A DNA stretch of 64,000 nucleotides from Ralstonia pickettii DTP0602 (lineage in GTDB: Bacteria > Pseudomonadota > Gammaproteobacteria > Burkholderiales > Burkholderiaceae), in contig CP006667.1 of the NCBI GenBank assembly GCA_000471925.1, positions 3,596,001 to 3,660,000 on the forward strand. Direction: 5' to 3'. Shown piece by piece: positions 54,839 through 64,000 of the stretch (position 1 is the stretch's first letter; every line of letters begins with the position of its first letter). The notes beneath the pieces were generated by a model. That model did not search any database. It was not told where the DNA came from and saw nothing but the letters and a program-made list of their open reading frames with translations. The translations under genes and the position numbers were made by a program.

Positions 54839-54924
54839 GCCCAACCCCGGGATGAATGCGAGGATCGAGGGACCTCGATCCGATTCTGCACCGGTCACGC
54901 GAATGCGCCCCGGTCGTCATAATT

Positions 54925-54934
54925 CATAATTATG
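54925..54934 (-). promoter_or_regulatory. Candidate GntR operator or promoter of the malonate run
   Basis: CATAATTATG is a perfect palindrome within the repetitive TCATAATTCATAATTATGGA, about 85 bases upstream of the GntR gene. It may be an operator, a -10 region, or both. Confidence 0.35.
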
Positions 54935-55056
54935 GATTAGGGCGCGAACGAGACAAGGAATTTCGATGTTGCGGCGCAAAATCAGCCCAGATAGGGATTT
55001 GCGGTATTCGGCGTGGGGATTTGGCTGCCGGAGAATGCGCCGGCGGGAGAGGTGCG

Positions 55057-55094
55057 GCGGACGTTTCCCAGCCTCCCTGCAAGGAAACGTCCGC
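55057..55094. repeat. Perfect 12-bp inverted repeat
   Basis: GCGGACGTTTCC and GGAAACGTCCGC flank a 14-base loop. It lies mid-way in the non-coding region between the malonate run and the DUF898 gene. No T-run follows. Confidence 0.6.
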
Positions 55095-55335
55095 GCCTGA
55101 AAGAACTGCCAGAACTGCTTTCTCATCGCAGGCAGGCACTGACAGCAGTGTCCGCCGCGTGGGTCATTGAACAACCTGGCGCTGGCCCGGCGCCACCCCT
55201 TGAAAACGCGCTGACGCGCGGATTTTCCCGTTTGCCCTTGTATTCTCGTGAAGCGCGCTGGCTGTGCCGCCCTTGCGGGCCATGCCTGACCCTCCCTCGC
55301 GCTCCCGTTGGCGGCCTGTGGCATGCCGCTCATCT

Positions 55336-55458
55336 TGTAACAGGATCTATAGCGATTAACGTGCCAGAGATGCTAAGTCTCTGATTTAATTGATGACTGC
55401 TATTCGAAACTTGTTACAGAATACGTCTAGTGTAACAGGATGTTTCTGGAGTGTTACG
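55336..55458. promoter_or_regulatory. Cluster of TGTAACA/TGTTACA sites upstream of the DUF898 gene
   Basis: TGTAACAGGAT appears at 55336 and 55431; TGTTACA at 55412 and TGTTACG at 55452 are the inverse form. TGTTACA and TGTAACA at 55412-55437 form an inverted repeat with a 12-base spacer, so the half-sites are 19 bases apart, close to two helical turns. This suggests binding of a dimeric regulator at more than one site. Confidence 0.5.
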
Positions 55459-55658
55459 AGGGTTTTCCCATAATGTCCGCGAAACAAGCCGGCTGGCGGC
55501 AATTGCATATGCAAAATGTGCCGTAGCCTTTGTTTATCGATGCGAGTATGTGTGCGGCACGCCGCAAAGGCAGCAAATCATTTGGTTTCATAAATGGAGC
55601 GGATCAGGCGCCGCTTTTCTCTTTTCGTCGCTTTTCCAACACACCCGGAGCTTGTGCC

Positions 55659-56762
55659 ATGAACGCTGGCAGTAGCGATTTCACCCTTTCCGCCACGCCG
55701 GACTCCCCCGCCAGCGCGCCGGCCCCCGCCGATCCGCGCGATGGCGAGCTACGGCCCCTGGGCCTTTCCTTTACCGGCACGGGCTCGGAGTACTTCCGCA
55801 TCTGGATCGTCAATGTGCTGCTGAGCATCGTCACCTTCGGCATTTATTCCGCCTGGGCCAAGGTGCGCACGCTGCATTATTTCTATCGCAATACCCGCCT
55901 CGACGGCGCCAGCTTCGATTACCACGGCAAGCCTTCGGCCATCCTGAAGGGCCGGGCCATCGTGGTCGCGCTGGCGTTCGCGTTCCAGATCGCGACCAAT
56001 GTGTCGCCCTTCCTTTCGCTGGCGATGCTGGTCGCGCTGCTGGCAGTGTTCCCGCTGCTGCTGGTGCGCTCGCTGCGCTTTCGCATGGCCAATTCCAGCT
56101 ACCGCGGCTTGCGCTTTGCCTTTGCCGGGCGCGATGCCGAGGCCTACAAGGTGTTCGTGCTGTGGCCGCTGGCGGCGGTGTTCACGATTGGCCTGCTGGG
56201 CCCGCTGGCACACCAGCGCTTCAAGCGCTACCAGCACAACCACACGCGCTTCGGCACGGCGCCGTTTGCCTTCAACGCCGGCGCAGGCGATTTTTACGGC
56301 GTCTACCTGCGCGCCTTCGGCATGATGGCCGCAGTGGTGGCCATCGCGGGAGCGGGCAGCTTCGTGCTGGGCGCGACCGCATCCGGCAAGCTCGGCACGG
56401 CGCTTTCGTTTGGTATCGGCATCGCAGGTTTCTACCTGGCGCTGCTGGCGGTCAGCCCCTACCTGATGGCGCGCCTGCAGAACATCGTGTGGAGCCAGAC
56501 CACGCTCGCGCCGCACGCGTTCCGCAGCGAGATCAAGGCCGGGCGCATGGTCTTTATCTTTCTTACCAACCTGATCGCCATCGTGTTGACGCTGGGCCTG
56601 TACCTGCCGTTCGCGCGGGTGCGCGCGGCGCGCTACCGGCTGGAATGCGTGACGATGCTGGCCGCCGGCCCGCTCGACAGTTTCGTCGCGGGCGAGGCCG
56701 AGCAAGTGGGGGCGCTGGGCGACGCGGCGGTAGACTGGTACGACATCGACATCGCGCTCTGA
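55659..56762 (+). CDS. DUF898 (YjgN) family membrane protein
   Basis: The 367-residue inner membrane protein has about eight hydrophobic segments and DUF898 features: FTGTGSEYFRIWIVNVLLSIVTFG, IYSAWAKVRTLHYFYRNTRL, and a second half with LTLGLYLPFARVRAARYRLE. Function is unknown; some annotate it as an inner membrane protein of stress response. CGGAG lies 10 bases before the ATG. The M48 protease gene follows after 25 bases, so they form a pair. Confidence 0.92.
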   Translation: MNAGSSDFTLSATPDSPASAPAPADPRDGELRPLGLSFTGTGSEYFRIWIVNVLLSIVTFGIYSAWAKVRTLHYFYRNTRLDGASFDYHGKPSAILKGRAIVVALAFAFQIATNVSPFLSLAMLVALLAVFPLLLVRSLRFRMANSSYRGLRFAFAGRDAEAYKVFVLWPLAAVFTIGLLGPLAHQRFKRYQHNHTRFGTAPFAFNAGAGDFYGVYLRAFGMMAAVVAIAGAGSFVLGATASGKLGTALSFGIGIAGFYLALLAVSPYLMARLQNIVWSQTTLAPHAFRSEIKAGRMVFIFLTNLIAIVLTLGLYLPFARVRAARYRLECVTMLAAGPLDSFVAGEAEQVGALGDAAVDWYDIDIAL

Positions 56763-56787
56763 GTCCGGGCGCCCCATCGCCAGCACC

Positions 56788-57807
56788 ATGATTCCAGTCA
56801 CCTTCTTCGACGGACGCACCTCGCGCGCGCACCCCGCCACGCTGGCCGTGGAGGCGCAGCAGGCGGTGTTGCGCGACGACACCGGCGCCGAGCTGCGCCG
56901 TGCGCCGTTGTCGGACGTGCGCGTATCCGAACGCGTGCGGCGCGCGCCGCGGCTGGTCACCTTCGCCGACGGTGCCTTCTGCGAAATCGCCGACCACGCC
57001 GCCTTCGACCATATGCTGGCCGCAAGCGGCCATCGCGAAGGGCTGGTGTCGCGCGCGCAGAACAGCTGGCGCGTGGCCGGGCTGGCGCTGGCCGCGCTGC
57101 TGGCGGTGCTGGTGCTGGGCTACTCCGTGCTGCTGCCGTGGGGCGCGGGCGCGATGGCGCGTGCGGTGCCGCCGCAGGTCGAGGCCCACCTCGGCAAGCT
57201 GACGCTGACGAGCCTGGACAATGGCATCGTCAAGCCATCGCAGCTGCCCGCCGCGGAACAGCAGCGCATCCGCTCGGGCTTCGCGGCGCTGGTACGTCCG
57301 CGCGACGCCGGGCATGAGTACCAGGTGCTGTTCCGCCAGGGCGGAGAACTCGGCGCCAATGCGCTGGCGCTTCCGGGCGGCACCATCGTGGTCACGGATG
57401 AACTGGTGAGCCTGGCCGGCACCGGCCCCGGCATGATGGGCGTGCTGGCGCACGAGGCCGGCCACGTGGCGCTGCGCCACGGGCTGCAGCAGGTGATCCA
57501 GGCATCCGCGCTGGGCGCGCTGTCGGCCTACCTGTTCGGGGATATCTCGACGGTGCTGGCCGGCGTGCCGGCCGCCATGCTGACGCTGCGCTATTCACGC
57601 GACCACGAGCGCGAAGCCGATGACTTTGCGATCGCAGTCATGCAGCGCAACGGCCTGCCGCCCGCGGCGCTGGCCGATGTGCTGGTCAAGCTGGAGAACC
57701 GGCGCGGTGCGGCGTCGGACGCCGAGGCAGAGCGCGGCCAGGACTTCCTGTCGACGCACCCGCAGACCCGCGCCCGCATCGAGGCCCTGCGCCGCGCCGG
57801 CAAGTAA
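56788..57807 (+). CDS. M48-family zinc metallopeptidase, membrane-anchored
   Basis: The 339 residues contain one membrane helix (about 95-118) and a peptidase domain with HEAGH (His222, Glu223, His226) and HEREADDFA carrying the third zinc ligand. The N-terminal 90 residues are a small separate domain with no name I know. It probably acts on membrane or periplasmic proteins. Pairing with DUF898 recurs in proteobacteria, suggesting that the protease and the membrane protein act together; this is inference. Confidence 0.92.
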   Translation: MIPVTFFDGRTSRAHPATLAVEAQQAVLRDDTGAELRRAPLSDVRVSERVRRAPRLVTFADGAFCEIADHAAFDHMLAASGHREGLVSRAQNSWRVAGLALAALLAVLVLGYSVLLPWGAGAMARAVPPQVEAHLGKLTLTSLDNGIVKPSQLPAAEQQRIRSGFAALVRPRDAGHEYQVLFRQGGELGANALALPGGTIVVTDELVSLAGTGPGMMGVLAHEAGHVALRHGLQQVIQASALGALSAYLFGDISTVLAGVPAAMLTLRYSRDHEREADDFAIAVMQRNGLPPAALADVLVKLENRRGAASDAEAERGQDFLSTHPQTRARIEALRRAGK

Positions 57808-57826
57808 GTGCTGCGGCGCCGGTCGC

Positions 57827-58645
57827 TCAGGCCACCGGCTGCGGCGCGTCCGCGCCGGGCTGGCGGCGATAGGCCCAGATCACCATGGCGATGCCGGCCA
57901 GGATCATCGGCAGGCTCAGCCACTGGCCCATCGACATCTTCAGCGCCAGCAGCCCGAGGAAGTTGTCGGGCTCGCGCGCGAACTCCGCGGCAAAACGGAA
58001 CGCGCCGTAGCCGATCAGGAAAACGCCCGAGACCGCGCCCATCGGCCGCGGCTTGCGCGCGAACAGCCACAGGATGATAAACAGCGCCACGCCCTCGCCG
58101 GCAAACTGGTAGAGCTGCGACGGATGGCGCGGGATGTTGTCGCCCGCCTGCGGGAAGATCATGCCCCACGGCAGGTCGGTCGCACGGCCCCACAGCTCGC
58201 CGTTGATAAAGTTGCCGATGCGCCCGGCGGCCAGTCCGCACGGGATCATCGGCGCGATGAAGTCGGTCACCTCCATCCAGTGGCGCCGGCGCAGCTTGCC
58301 GAACAGCCACATCGCCACGATCACGCCCAGGAAGCCGCCATGGAAGGCCATGCCGCCTTCCCACACCTTGAAGATCTCCAGCGGGTGCGCCAGGTAGTAC
58401 GACGGCTTGTAGAACAGCACGTAGCCCAGCCGCCCGCCCAGGATCACGCCCAGCACGCCGAAGAACAGCATGTCGTCCAGGTCGCGCGTGGTCCAGCCCT
58501 TGGCCGCGATATGCGGCTGGCGGATGCGCAGGCGCCCGAAGCCCAGGAACATGATGAACCCGGCCAGGTACATCAGCCCGTACCAGCGGATGGCGAGCGG
58601 GCCCAGGTGGATGGCAACCGGGTCGAACTGGGGATGAATCAGCAT
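57827..58645 (-). CDS. lgt: Prolipoprotein diacylglyceryl transferase
   Basis: It attaches diacylglycerol to the lipobox Cys, the first step of lipoprotein maturation. The 272-residue protein has seven hydrophobic segments, [22 protein letters not shown] with the essential His, and the signature [21 protein letters not shown] 58645 ([11 protein letters not shown]) is the usual start. It is convergent with the M48 gene, 19 bases apart. Confidence 0.97.
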   Translation of the reverse strand: MLIHPQFDPVAIHLGPLAIRWYGLMYLAGFIMFLGFGRLRIRQPHIAAKGWTTRDLDDMLFFGVLGVILGGRLGYVLFYKPSYYLAHPLEIFKVWEGGMAFHGGFLGVIVAMWLFGKLRRRHWMEVTDFIAPMIPCGLAAGRIGNFINGELWGRATDLPWGMIFPQAGDNIPRHPSQLYQFAGEGVALFIILWLFARKPRPMGAVSGVFLIGYGAFRFAAEFAREPDNFLGLLALKMSMGQWLSLPMILAGIAMVIWAYRRQPGADAPQPVA

Positions 58646-58689
58646 GTTGGCCTGAATGGAGTTGGGGACGGGCCTGGGCCCGCATGTAG

Positions 58690-59655
58690 TCAGCGAGGGT
58701 CTTGCCCGGCGGTGGCGGCCGTCTCGTGCGCGAGCGCAGTCGCGATCTCGATGAAGGAACGCAGCACCGGCGCCACGCCGGCGGCGCCCGCCGCACCAGT
58801 GGACGCGCCATCGCGCCAGACCAGGCCGGTCTCGATCTGCGGCCCCGCCTCGCGCAGCGCCAGGTACGACACGCCGGTGCGGCGAAGGTTGCACAGCGAC
58901 GCCGGCACCAGCGCCACGCCCATGCCGGCCGACACCAGGCTGACGATGGTCTGCATCTGGATGGCTTCCTGCGCGATCACCGGCGCCAGGCCCTCGCGCG
59001 CATAGTAGCCCGTAATGATGTCATAAAACGCCGGCGCGCTTCGGCGCGGGAAGATGATCAGCGGCTCGTGGGCCGCCTCGCGCAGCGAAACCGTGCCATT
59101 TGCCGCGAACGCCCCGCCGGCCGGCCGCCAGCCGTCCGGGACGGCCAGTACCAGCGGCTCGCTCACCAGCGGCAGGTAGGCCAGGCCGTGCGGCATGGCC
59201 GGGAGCTGCGGTCGGATCACCAGGCCGGCGTCGATCGCCCCTTCCATCAGCGCTTCCAGCTGCACGTCGCTGGTGGCCTCGCGCAGCTGCAGCTGCACCT
59301 CGGGGTGGCGCGCCCGGAAGCGCCGCAGCAGATCGGGCAGGATGCCATAGTCGGCCGTGCTGACGAAGGCCAGCGACAGCGAGCCCACCTCCCCGCGCGC
59401 CAGCCGTTGCGCCAGCCCGGGCAGCGCCGCGGCGTCAGCCAGCACCCGGCGCACCTCAGGCAGCCACTGCTGGCCGGCCGGCGTCAGCACCACCGAGCGG
59501 CGCGTGCGCACGAACAGCTGCACGCCGATTTCCTCTTCCAGCGCCTGGATCTGCTGCGACAGCGGCGGCTGCGTCATCGACAGCCGGCGCGCCGCGCGGC
59601 CGAAATGCAACTCTTCGGCCACTGTGACGAAGTAACGCAGCTGGCGCAGGTCCAA
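58690..59655 (-). CDS. LysR-family regulator, divergent from ilvD
   Basis: The 321-residue protein has the LysR winged helix ([23 protein letters not shown]) followed by the effector domain, with [24 protein letters not shown] start at 59655 gives the family start LDLRQLRYF and has AGGAG 6 bases upstream; no ATG is available nearby. It sits 153 bases from ilvD, so ilvD may be its target. The ligand is unknown. Confidence 0.92.
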   Translation of the reverse strand: MDLRQLRYFVTVAEELHFGRAARRLSMTQPPLSQQIQALEEEIGVQLFVRTRRSVVLTPAGQQWLPEVRRVLADAAALPGLAQRLARGEVGSLSLAFVSTADYGILPDLLRRFRARHPEVQLQLREATSDVQLEALMEGAIDAGLVIRPQLPAMPHGLAYLPLVSEPLVLAVPDGWRPAGGAFAANGTVSLREAAHEPLIIFPRRSAPAFYDIITGYYAREGLAPVIAQEAIQMQTIVSLVSAGMGVALVPASLCNLRRTGVSYLALREAGPQIETGLVWRDGASTGAAGAAGVAPVLRSFIEIATALAHETAATAGQDPR

Positions 59656-59689
59656 TCGGGCTCCTGATATGTTTTTCGACTCAATAAAG

Positions 59690-59708
59690 GTCAAATAATA
59701 TATTTGAC
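59690..59708. promoter_or_regulatory. Candidate LysR operator between the regulator and ilvD
   Basis: GTCAAAT and ATTTGAC form a 7-bp inverted repeat around AATAT, which includes a T-N11-A site as LysR regulators prefer. It lies in the 153-base gap, 35 bases from the LysR start. TTGAC at the right edge may also be a -35 box for ilvD. Confidence 0.55.
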
Positions 59709-59808
59709 ACACCAAAACGCAAGCGTCATCCTTTCGCCCACAACATCGCCGCCGTGCGCCGCTAGCACACGCAAGCCGGCACTGAAGATCCCCCGGAGAT
59801 TCCCCACC

Positions 59809-61482
59809 ATGGCATTCAACAAACGCTCGCAGAACATCACGCAAGGCGTGGCGCGTTCCCCCAACCGTTCGATGTACTACGCACTCGGCTACAAGAAGGA
59901 AGACTTCGACAAGCCGATGGTGGGCATCGCCAACGGCCACTCGACCATCACCCCCTGCAACGCCGGCCTGCAGCGCCTGGCCGATGCGGCCATCGACGCC
60001 ATCAAGGCCTCGGAGGCCAACCCGCAGGTGTTCGGCACGCCGACCATCTCGGACGGCATGTCGATGGGCACCGAGGGCATGAAGTACTCGCTGATCTCGC
60101 GTGAAGTCATCGCCGACTGCATCGAGACCGCCGCGCAGGGCCAGTGGATGGACGGCGTGGTCGTGATCGGCGGCTGCGACAAGAACATGCCGGGCGGCAT
60201 GATCGCGCTGGCGCGCACCAACGTGCCGGGCATCTACGTCTACGGCGGCACCATCAAGCCGGGCAACTGGAAGGGCAAGGACCTGACCATCGTGTCGTCG
60301 TTCGAGGCCGTGGGCGAATTCACCGCCGGCCGCATGAGCCAGGAAGACTTCGAAGGCGTGGAACAGAACGCCTGCCCGTCGACCGGCTCGTGCGGCGGCA
60401 TGTACACCGCCAACACCATGAGCTCGTCGTTCGAGGCGCTGGGCATGTCGCTGCTGTACTCGTCGACGATGGCCAACCCGGACCAGGAGAAGGTCGACAG
60501 CGCCGCCGAATCGGCCCGCGTGCTGGTCGAGGCGATCAAGAAGGACATCAAGCCGCGCGACATCATCACGCGCAAGTCGATCGAGAACGCCGTGGCGCTG
60601 ATCATGGCCACCGGCGGCTCGACCAACGCCGTGCTGCACTACCTGGCGATCGCCCATGCCGCCGAAGTGGAATGGACCATCGACGACTTCGAGCGCATCC
60701 GCCGCAAGGTGCCGGTGATCTGCAACCTGAAGCCGTCGGGCCAGTACGTGGCGACGGACCTGCACAAGGCAGGCGGCATTCCGCAGGTCATGAAGATCCT
60801 GCTCAAGGCCGGCATGCTGCATGGCGAATGCCTGACCATCACCGGCCGCACGCTGGCTGAAGAGCTGGAAAACGTGCCCGACACCCCGCGTGCCGACCAG
60901 GACGTGATCCTGCCGATCGACAAGGCGCTCTACGCCGAGGGCCACCTGGCCATCCTGAAGGGCAACCTGGCCGAAGAAGGCGCGGTCGCCAAGATCAGCG
61001 GCCTGAAGAACCCGGTCATCACCGGCCCGGCGCGCGTGTTCGAGGACGAGCAGAGCGCAATGGAAGCCATCCTGGCCGACAAGATCAACGCGGGCGACAT
61101 CCTGGTGCTGCGCTACCTCGGCCCCAAGGGCGGCCCCGGCATGCCGGAAATGCTGGCCCCGACCTCGGCCATCATTGGCAAGGGCCTGGGCGAGTCGGTC
61201 GGCTTTATCACCGACGGCCGTTTCTCGGGGGGCACCTGGGGCATGGTGGTCGGCCACGTGGCGCCGGAAGCGTACGTGGGCGGCACCATCGCGCTGGTGC
61301 AGGAAGGCGATTCGATCACCATCGATGCGCACAAGCTGCTGCTGCAGCTGAACGTGGCGGACGAAGAGCTGGCCAAGCGCCGCGCCAACTGGAAGCAGCC
61401 GGCGCCGCGTTATACCCGCGGCGTGCTGGCCAAGTTCTCGAAGCTGGCGTCGACGGCGAGCAAGGGGGCGGTGACGGACTGA
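59809..61482 (+). CDS. ilvD: Dihydroxy-acid dehydratase
   Basis: It dehydrates dihydroxy acids in valine, leucine and isoleucine synthesis, using an Fe-S cluster. The 557-residue protein has the ligand cysteines in [19 protein letters not shown] and [16 protein letters not shown] and the C-terminal [14 protein letters not shown]. Length is typical for the [2Fe-2S] type. ATG 59809 is preceded by CGGAG at 12 bases. A terminator follows. Confidence 0.97.
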   Translation: MAFNKRSQNITQGVARSPNRSMYYALGYKKEDFDKPMVGIANGHSTITPCNAGLQRLADAAIDAIKASEANPQVFGTPTISDGMSMGTEGMKYSLISREVIADCIETAAQGQWMDGVVVIGGCDKNMPGGMIALARTNVPGIYVYGGTIKPGNWKGKDLTIVSSFEAVGEFTAGRMSQEDFEGVEQNACPSTGSCGGMYTANTMSSSFEALGMSLLYSSTMANPDQEKVDSAAESARVLVEAIKKDIKPRDIITRKSIENAVALIMATGGSTNAVLHYLAIAHAAEVEWTIDDFERIRRKVPVICNLKPSGQYVATDLHKAGGIPQVMKILLKAGMLHGECLTITGRTLAEELENVPDTPRADQDVILPIDKALYAEGHLAILKGNLAEEGAVAKISGLKNPVITGPARVFEDEQSAMEAILADKINAGDILVLRYLGPKGGPGMPEMLAPTSAIIGKGLGESVGFITDGRFSGGTWGMVVGHVAPEAYVGGTIALVQEGDSITIDAHKLLLQLNVADEELAKRRANWKQPAPRYTRGVLAKFSKLASTASKGAVTD

Positions 61483-61504
61483 TCGTCGTCCTTTCATGTC
61501 AAGG

Positions 61505-61538
61505 AAAAAAAAGCCTGCGAGCGATCGCAGGCTTTTTT
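61505..61538. terminator. Bidirectional terminator between ilvD and DUF2486
   Basis: AAGCCTGCGA and TCGCAGGCTT pair around GCGA with A-run on the left and T-run on the right, between convergent genes. Confidence 0.93.
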
Positions 61539-61556
61539 CCTGGAAAACCCGGAGGC

Positions 61557-62048
61557 TCAGTCCCCGCCCGGCGTCCTCTCAATCTCTTCCAGCGTCGCAT
61601 CCAGCCACTCCACCAGGCGCGCTTCCAGCGACTGCGTCAGCTCGCTGGCCAGTTGCGCCGTCAGCGGTGCCAGCCGCGACTGCAGCGTGGCTTCGGTGTG
61701 GGCAGCGACCACCTGCGGCCACTCGGTGCGGAAGCGCATCATCACGCGCGTCAGCAACTCGGTGCGGACGGCGCGCAGGTCGTCTTCGCCCGGCTCCCCT
61801 GTATCTGCAGCCGATGCCGGTGCGATGCCCACGTCCTCCACGGAATCGCCCGTATCGCCGACATGCATGACCAGACCGGATTCGGCCATGCCGAAGGTAT
61901 CGATCACCCCCTCCTGCGCAGCGGCAGCCGGCGCCGCCGTTTCGGCCGCTTTTTCCATATCAGGCAGGTCGACAACCTCGGTCAGCAACGGAATGCTGTC
62001 GTTCGGCCCGAGCCGCGGGATCACCCGCGAAGTGGTGCGTTCGCTCAT
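61557..62048 (-). CDS. DUF2486 family protein
   Basis: The 163-residue protein starts MSERTTSRVIPRLGPNDSIPLLTEVV; the conserved N-terminal segment (IPLLTEVVDLP) and a C-terminal helix are typical of this beta-proteobacterial family. The middle is acidic and probably disordered. Function is unknown. Its start overlaps the holC stop (4 bases), as in related genomes. Confidence 0.87.
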   Translation of the reverse strand: MSERTTSRVIPRLGPNDSIPLLTEVVDLPDMEKAAETAAPAAAAQEGVIDTFGMAESGLVMHVGDTGDSVEDVGIAPASAADTGEPGEDDLRAVRTELLTRVMMRFRTEWPQVVAAHTEATLQSRLAPLTAQLASELTQSLEARLVEWLDATLEEIERTPGGD

Positions 62049-62479
62049 GCGGCGTCTCCCTTGGGCTGGCCGATGTCGTGGTGCGTCAGCGGATAGCCGC
62101 GTTCGCGATAGAAGCGGTAGCGCTGGCGGCCGGCCTCGCGGGCCGCATCGCCGGCACCCACCACCTCGATCAGGCGTTCGAAGCTGGCGAATTGCGCCGG
62201 CGCCTCGTCGGCCAGGTTGATCAGCAGCTGGTGGTGCGGCACGCCCTCGGTGGTGGCGGCCAGCAGGATCGGCGTCACCGCCGCATTGGGGCTCTCGAGC
62301 CCGCAATGCGGCAGGAAGTCCAGCGCCGAAAACGTCCACAGGCGCGCGTCCAGGTCCGCCAGCTGCGCCGGCGCGCCGTGGATCACGACCTTCTGGCCGG
62401 CGCCGTAGGCCTTGCGGACCAGCCGGCAGACATAGCCGAGCACGTCCGGCACGTTGCTGTGGAAGTCGATGCGCGTCAT
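62045..62479 (-). CDS. holC: DNA polymerase III subunit chi
   Basis: Chi links the clamp loader to single-stranded DNA binding protein. The 144-residue protein shows the fold from MTRIDFHSNVPDVLGYVCRLVRKAY to FASFERLIEVVG and RFYRERGYPLTHHDI, as in other HolC proteins. It follows pepA by 32 bases, the standard pepA-holC order. Confidence 0.94.
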   Translation of the reverse strand: MTRIDFHSNVPDVLGYVCRLVRKAYGAGQKVVIHGAPAQLADLDARLWTFSALDFLPHCGLESPNAAVTPILLAATTEGVPHHQLLINLADEAPAQFASFERLIEVVGAGDAAREAGRQRYRFYRERGYPLTHHDIGQPKGDAA

Positions 62480-62511
62480 GGACTTGTCGATGCCTGGGTT
62501 GCGCGCCGCGG

Positions 62512-64000
62512 TCAGGCCGCGCGGTCCATCAGGAACTGCGTCAGCATCGGCACCGGGCGACCGGTGGCGCCCTTGGCCGCGCCGCTCTTCCACGCGGTGC
62601 CGGCGATGTCCAGGTGGGCCCAGTCGTACTTCTCGGTAAAGCGCGAAAGGAAGCAGGCCGCGGTGACGCTGCCCGCCGGGCGGCCGCCGATATTGCCCAT
62701 GTCGGCAAAGTTGGACTTGAGCTGGTCCTGGTACTCGTCGTCCAGCGGCATGCGCCAGGCGGTGTCCATGGCGCGGCGGCCGGCCTGCAGCAGCTGGTCG
62801 GCGAGCAGGTCGGAGCGCGCGTACAGGCCGCTGTTGATATGGCCCAGCGCGATGATGCAGGCGCCGGTCAGCGTGGCGACGTCGATCACCGCGGCCGGCT
62901 TGAAGCGCTCGACATAGGTCAGCGCATCGCACAGGATCAGGCGGCCTTCGGCGTCGGTGTTCAGGATCTCGATGGTCTGGCCCGACATGCTGGTGACGAC
63001 ATCGCCCGGCTTGGTGGCGATGCCGCTGGGCATGTTCTCGCAGGTCGGCACCACGGCGATCACGTTCAGCTTCAGGCCCATTTCTGCCACGGCCTGGATG
63101 GTACCCAGCACCGAAGCCGCGCCGCACATGTCGTACTTCATCTCGTCCATGCCCTCGCCCGGCTTGAGCGAGATGCCGCCGGTGTCGAAGGTGATGCCCT
63201 TGCCCACCAGCACCACCGGTGAGTGCTTGGCGCCGGCGCCGTCATAGCGCAGCACGATGAACTGGGGCGGCTCTTCGCTGCCCTTGGTCACGGCGAGGAA
63301 GGCGCCCATGTTCAGCGCCTCGATCTGCTTGCGGCCCAGCACTTCGGCCTTGAGCTTGTGGCGCTTGGCGATGCCGCGCGCGGTGCTGGCCAGGTAGGTC
63401 GGGGTGCAGATATTGGACGGCAGGTTGCCCAGATCGCGCGTCAGTTCCATGCCGTTGGCGATGGCGGTGCCGCGCACTGCGGCCTGGGTGGCGGCGCGGG
63501 CATCGTCGCTGTCCACCGCGATCACGACCTTGCGCAGCGAGGACTTGTCAGTGCCGTTGGGCTTGCCGTTGGCGGCATTGTGCGCATTGGCACGTTTCAG
63601 GCCCGGGTGGCGCTCCAGCAGGCGGTAGCCGGCGTCGCGCACCAGCGTGATGGTGGTGATGACCGACCAGGCGACATCGCGCTGCTGCGGCGCCTGTTGC
63701 GCCAGGCACCACAGCGCCGAGGCCGCACGCGTGGACGACAAGGCACGCACGGCGGTGCGCACGGCGTCGGCAAAGGCCTTGTCCGAGAACTCGGCCTCCT
63801 TGCCCAGGCCCACCAGCAGCACCCGCGCGGCGCCCACACCGGCGACTTCGTGCAGCATCAGGTGCGTGCCGCGCTTGCCTTCGAAGTCACCCTGCTTGAC
63901 CAGCCGCGCCACCAAGCCCTTCGTGGCCACGTCCAGCGCCTTGGCCACGCCGGCAAGGTTCTGGCCTTCGAACAGGCCGACCACCAGGCAGTCGGTCTTG
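62512..64000 (-). CDS. pepA: Leucyl aminopeptidase, 5' end outside the window
   Basis: A dinuclear metallopeptidase that releases N-terminal residues. The frame runs to the right edge (first codons seen read [14 protein letters not shown]), so a few dozen N-terminal residues are missing. The catalytic domain has [18 protein letters not shown] with metal-binding Lys and Asp, [13 protein letters not shown] and the signature [10 protein letters not shown]. It is probably co-transcribed with holC and the DUF2486 gene. Confidence 0.97.
   Translation of the reverse strand, partial: KTDCLVVGLFEGQNLAGVAKALDVATKGLVARLVKQGDFEGKRGTHLMLHEVAGVGAARVLLVGLGKEAEFSDKAFADAVRTAVRALSSTRAASALWCLAQQAPQQRDVAWSVITTITLVRDAGYRLLERHPGLKRANAHNAANGKPNGTDKSSLRKVVIAVDSDDARAATQAAVRGTAIANGMELTRDLGNLPSNICTPTYLASTARGIAKRHKLKAEVLGRKQIEALNMGAFLAVTKGSEEPPQFIVLRYDGAGAKHSPVVLVGKGITFDTGGISLKPGEGMDEMKYDMCGAASVLGTIQAVAEMGLKLNVIAVVPTCENMPSGIATKPGDVVTSMSGQTIEILNTDAEGRLILCDALTYVERFKPAAVIDVATLTGACIIALGHINSGLYARSDLLADQLLQAGRRAMDTAWRMPLDDEYQDQLKSNFADMGNIGGRPAGSVTAACFLSRFTEKYDWAHLDIAGTAWKSGAAKGATGRPVPMLTQFLMDRAA

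Larger units (their letters stand above)
54839..55658. other. Long non-coding, AT-richer region upstream of the DUF898 gene
   Basis: This 820-base stretch has no convincing gene in any frame. Near the GntR gene lies the palindrome CATAATTATG (54925-54934). GCGGACGTTTCC (55057-55068) pairs exactly with 55083-55094. From about 55330 the DNA is distinctly AT-richer and holds TGTAACA at 55336 and 55431, TGTTACA at 55412, TGTTACG at 55452, and the palindrome TTGCATATGCAA at 55503-55514. It looks like a promoter region with several operator sites, serving the DUF898 gene on the right and the malonate run on the left. Confidence 0.6.

Noticed and set aside
54856..55384. Small open frames in the gap between the GntR gene and DUF898
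   Set aside because: They overlap each other on both strands, lack ribosome binding sites and resemble no family; the stretch is better read as non-coding.
58690..61497. A 935-codon minus-strand frame running from the LysR gene across ilvD
   Set aside because: Only the LysR part (to 59655) is a protein of a known family; the upstream part is opposite ilvD and has no recognisable content. A TTG start with AGGAG marks the true beginning.

Overview
The window looks like a piece of the main chromosome of a beta-proteobacterium of the Burkholderiaceae, most likely Cupriavidus or a close relative. The base composition is high in GC, and the gene families and their order fit that group: Bug-type solute receptors, DUF3460 before scpA, DUF2486-holC-pepA, and zapB-zapA followed by 6S RNA. 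I see no phage, insertion sequence, tRNA, rRNA or CRISPR array. About 90% of the DNA is coding and nearly all genes belong to recognisable families.

Layout. 1-3.7 kb: the end of a TRAP transporter permease, then an isolated gene that fuses a Rieske [2Fe-2S] ferredoxin domain to a complete cytochrome P450; this is the most unusual protein in the window. 3.7-6.7 kb: a basic amino acid decarboxylase and dCTP deaminase. 6.8-19.1 kb, minus strand: a long membrane-bound formate dehydrogenase locus with three structural subunits, a Tat-targeted small protein, a TorD-like chaperone, a large multi-cluster ferredoxin, DUF3305 and DUF3306 proteins, FdhD and two small exported proteins of unknown role, headed by the Mrp Fe-S carrier ATPase. 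19.5-22.5 kb: an OmpA-type lipoprotein and metG. 22.5-29.1 kb, minus strand: TamA, TamB and a lipoprotein with two BamE-like repeats. 29.4-31.5 kb: DUF3460, scpA and panC. 31.6-32.8 kb: a PepSY membrane protein.

32.9-45.3 kb is a cobalamin locus. A B12 riboswitch precedes a seven-gene minus-strand run (btuB, btuC, btuD, cobO, cobT, cobS, cobC). It meets a plus-strand run (cobU, cbiB, cobD, btuF) whose stop codons abut it. cobQ is divergent from cobU. Together the genes cover uptake, adenosylation, amidation and nucleotide-loop assembly; no corrin-ring genes are present here.

45.4-48.9 kb: zapB, zapA, 6S RNA with an unexplained structured stretch upstream, an EVE-domain protein, a TSUP permease and a SIMPL protein. 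49-54.8 kb, minus strand: a malonate-use locus (GntR regulator, malonyl-CoA decarboxylase, Bug receptor, enoyl-CoA hydratase-like protein, malonyl-CoA synthetase). 54.8-55.7 kb is an AT-richer non-coding stretch with repeated TGTAACA/TGTTACA sites before a DUF898 membrane protein and an M48 protease. The window closes with lgt, a LysR regulator divergent from ilvD, DUF2486, holC and a truncated pepA.
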